Source of the DNA: Belnapia mucosa
GTDB lineage: Bacteria > Pseudomonadota > Alphaproteobacteria > Acetobacterales > Acetobacteraceae
DNA: 64,000 bases
Assembly (NCBI RefSeq): GCF_016775475.1
Contig: NZ_JAEUXJ010000017.1
Location: 27,712-91,711 of the forward strand
Reading direction: 5' to 3'
Shown here: positions 62,105 through 64,000 of the stretch, piece after piece
Numbering within the stretch: position 1 is the stretch's first letter
Layout of the letters: every line of letters starts with the position of its first letter
Notes under the pieces: generated by a model
The model's input: the letters and a program-made list of their open reading frames with translations, nothing else
What the model was told of the DNA's origin: nothing
Databases searched by the model: none
Program-made: the position numbers and the translations under genes

Positions 62105-63226
62105 ATGCGTTCCAGTACGCCAGAGAGTCATTGCCTAAGCCTGCGGCATGCATCTCTCGTCTTACTCGCGCTTTTCAGTCTATCCCTAGCGCCAACTCTC
62201 GCCCAGGAGGACGCGGTCGGCCCCGAGCGCGAATTTACCGTGCAGGGGAGCTTCCAGGGAAAGAAGGTAAAGGTGCCCGCCGAGGATCTCAGTGGGATCG
62301 CCTGCCTGCCCTATGGTCCAGACGGTGCGCGCGAGTGCCTCGTCGTCAACGACGAGAACAAAGGCGCGCAGCACGCCAGGCTCGTGGGCGAGGTTCTGTC
62401 TTCGGGTACGCCGGTCCCGTTGCTTGGCGACGAGTTGCCAAAGGATGCTAGGGGCATACCGCCTACGCTCGCCTGCCCCGGTGGGTCAGACGACTTCGCG
62501 GATCTCGACGGTGAGGGCGTAGCCGTGGCACCGGGCGGGACCCCGGAAAGCGGCACATTTTACGTGGTCGGCTCGCACGGCTGCTCGCGCGCCAAGGCCA
62601 AAGGGCGGCTCTCAAGTTTCCTGCTCGCTCGCGTCCCCTTCATCGGCGGCCATCCGGGGCGTCCTGAGCTGACTTGGCGGCTTTCCGCCGTCCTGCAGGT
62701 CAACCCAGAGCTAGCGCCCTTTTTCACGCAGCCCCTTAATGAGGATCATCAGGGACTGAACGTCGAAGGCATCGCCGCTGTGGGTGGCGATCTGCTGTTT
62801 GGCCTGCGCGCTCCGTCTCAGGGTGGTCGCGCCTTTCTCATTCGCGTCCCCGTCTCGACACTGTTTGCGCCGGACCAACCCGGTAATTTGATTGCGGAGA
62901 CAATCCCACTCGAACTCGCCGAGGGGGTTGGTATCCGCGACTTAACGGCGCTCCCCGACGGGAGGCTTCTCGTCCTTGCGGGCCCTGCACAAGAGCAGGC
63001 GACTCCTTATACTATCTGGCTAGCCGAGTTGAACCGCGCCTCCGCCAGCAAACCGTCGGCATCGCTGCGCCGCCTCGCAGCGCTTCGCGATATCGAAGTG
63101 GGTCAGGATCGGGCCAAGGCCGAAGCGATCCTGTTCCTCGGCGAAGAGGGCGGGAAGCTCCGCGTCCTTCTTCTCTTCGACGGGCTGGCGAATGGTGGCC
63201 CGCGAACGTACTTGCTGCCACGCTGA
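62105..63226 (+). CDS. Secreted DUF3616 protein
   Basis: This 373-aa protein begins at ATG 62105 (MRSSTPESHCLSLRHASLVL), with hydrophobic LLALFSLSLAPTLAQ forming a signal peptide cleaved after AQ. The mature protein has LSGIACLPYGPDGARECLVV, DLDGEGVAVAPGGTPESGTF, NEDHQGLNVEGIAAVGGDLL and ADGRLLVLAG-like LPDGRLLVLAGPAQ, the beta-propeller-like pattern of DUF3616. These proteins are predicted extracytoplasmic and uncharacterised. It stands alone after the IS110 remnant. The frame is open upstream to 61910 but without protein-like sequence. Confidence 0.82.
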   Translation: MRSSTPESHCLSLRHASLVLLALFSLSLAPTLAQEDAVGPEREFTVQGSFQGKKVKVPAEDLSGIACLPYGPDGARECLVVNDENKGAQHARLVGEVLSSGTPVPLLGDELPKDARGIPPTLACPGGSDDFADLDGEGVAVAPGGTPESGTFYVVGSHGCSRAKAKGRLSSFLLARVPFIGGHPGRPELTWRLSAVLQVNPELAPFFTQPLNEDHQGLNVEGIAAVGGDLLFGLRAPSQGGRAFLIRVPVSTLFAPDQPGNLIAETIPLELAEGVGIRDLTALPDGRLLVLAGPAQEQATPYTIWLAELNRASASKPSASLRRLAALRDIEVGQDRAKAEAILFLGEEGGKLRVLLLFDGLANGGPRTYLLPR

Positions 63227-63545
63227 GCGCATTCTGATGCAGAGGGCAGCCGGATCGTGTTCAGCAACTCGGCGAGTTGTACGACCGCTCTTTCGAGAGC
63301 CACCACATTGCTCCGCCCAACTAGCGCCATATCAACTTCACCAGCAACGATTACGAGCGCGGATACCAACCTCGGTCCAGGCGGTTTCAGGCCGCTCCGC
63401 AGTAAATAGATTGCATATTTTGCGTTGGAAGCAGGCTAACCATGTTGCTGATCGATGCCACCAGCTTTGTTATTGTGCTCGTTCTATGGCAGAATTCCAA
63501 CCATACAACGAATGCACCAGATAAATCTAGTAAGGAGGAGCTTCG

Positions 63546-63977
63546 ATGGTTTTCCGCGCTTCAAAGCAGAAAGTTCTTAACCGAGGTGTTCCGCCGGACA
63601 GCTTTCTCAATGAGCTCGCCACATGGGGCAAGATGGCGCCTGACGACATCTTTGCTCCTAACCCACACACGGACATCTATTCGAACATCGTCGAGGTGCT
63701 CGGTCCTTGGCAGGATCTTAAGCATCGTCGAGCTGTTTTATTGGAAGTAATGCGAGTTCTCGCAGGCTTTGAGTCTTCTTGGGACTGGAACGCAGGCGTC
63801 GATATAACCAATCCAACTTCAACGACGCCGGATACGATCGAAGCGGGTGCTTGGCAGGTCAGTGCGAACTCTATGGCCTTTGGGCCAGAACTCAAAGCTC
63901 TTGTGCTAAACAAGGTCGGTTCGCTAAAAGGCTGTTTTGAAAGCTACGGGGCAGGAAGTCGCTTGCGGTTCGGGTGA
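63546..63977 (+). CDS. Lysozyme-like protein, probably shortened
   Basis: This 143-aa protein starts at ATG 63546 with AAGGAGG upstream. It contains EVMRVLAGFESSWDWNAGVD, then TPDTIEAGAWQVSANSMAFG. A Glu in AGFESSW followed by GAWQVS is the pattern around the catalytic Glu of lysozyme-fold peptidoglycan or chitosan hydrolases. Homologues as I recall them are longer, and the ending after SLKGCFESYG looks abrupt, so a frameshift or truncation near 63930 is likely. No signal peptide. A T6SS or phage role is possible but unsupported. Confidence 0.55.
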   Translation: MVFRASKQKVLNRGVPPDSFLNELATWGKMAPDDIFAPNPHTDIYSNIVEVLGPWQDLKHRRAVLLEVMRVLAGFESSWDWNAGVDITNPTSTTPDTIEAGAWQVSANSMAFGPELKALVLNKVGSLKGCFESYGAGSRLRFG

Positions 63978-64000
63978 GCGAGGCGGTGGAGCATGAGACG

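Overview
The window reads as part of a large, GC-rich plasmid or chromid from an alphaproteobacterium, most likely Rhodospirillales/Acetobacteraceae (Roseomonas- or Azospirillum-like). This assignment is an inference from the base composition, the gene families and the IS types. The replicon evidence is direct: a RepA-type initiator at 54.8-55.7 kb with 16-17 bp iterons on both sides, and a ParA/small-partner operon at 56.4-57.5 kb surrounded by eight copies of a 10-bp GYCATATGRC palindrome.

Layout. 1-10.5 kb holds the right part of a type VI secretion (T6SS) operon, tssH(clpV, 5'-truncated)-tagH-tssJ-tssK-tssL-tssM-tagF, mostly coupled by ATGA/GTGA overlaps. It ends at an IS5-family element. 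10.5-22 kb is an IS-rich stretch between two inverted 933-bp copies of that element. It contains remnants of IS3, IS630, IS5/IS903-type and IS4 elements, and, on the minus strand, a T6SS effector module: a PAAR tip, a DUF4123-Rhs fusion with a Tse2-like C-terminus, and an adjacent candidate immunity gene. 22-25.1 kb holds a fragmentary second toxin/immunity-like pair and a minus-strand vgrG.

25.4-33.6 kb is the most unusual region. An S41 peptidase is divergent from a zinc-ribbon/class III cyclase/AAA/TPR protein. That gene is followed on the same strand by a 106-aa peptide with an NHLP-like leader and a Glu-Ala repeat tail, and by a B12-binding radical SAM enzyme of the RiPP C-methyltransferase type. 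The layout suggests a RiPP locus with an uncommon acidic repetitive core.

33.6-44 kb is accessory DNA: ISKra4 and IS6 remnants, an orphan PD-(D/E)xK-like protein, a KilA-N protein, small plasmid-type genes, a 15-bp tandem repeat array and an array of GGTGCGAACC boxes. 44-54.4 kb carries metabolic and transport cargo: an oligopeptide-type binding protein, an IS5 copy, a methyltransferase, a HAF-repeat protein, two Bug/TctC binding proteins (one broken), an exported beta-carbonic anhydrase and a homocysteine S-methyltransferase. 54.4-59.9 kb is the replication/partition backbone. 59.9-64 kb has an IS110 element cleanly split by an IS5-family insertion, a secreted DUF3616 protein and a short lysozyme-like gene.

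Many ORFs are broken by single-base shifts or IS insertion, so much of the accessory DNA is decaying. The T6SS structural genes, the vgrG/PAAR/Rhs genes, the RiPP-like locus and the replicon genes are intact by reading.
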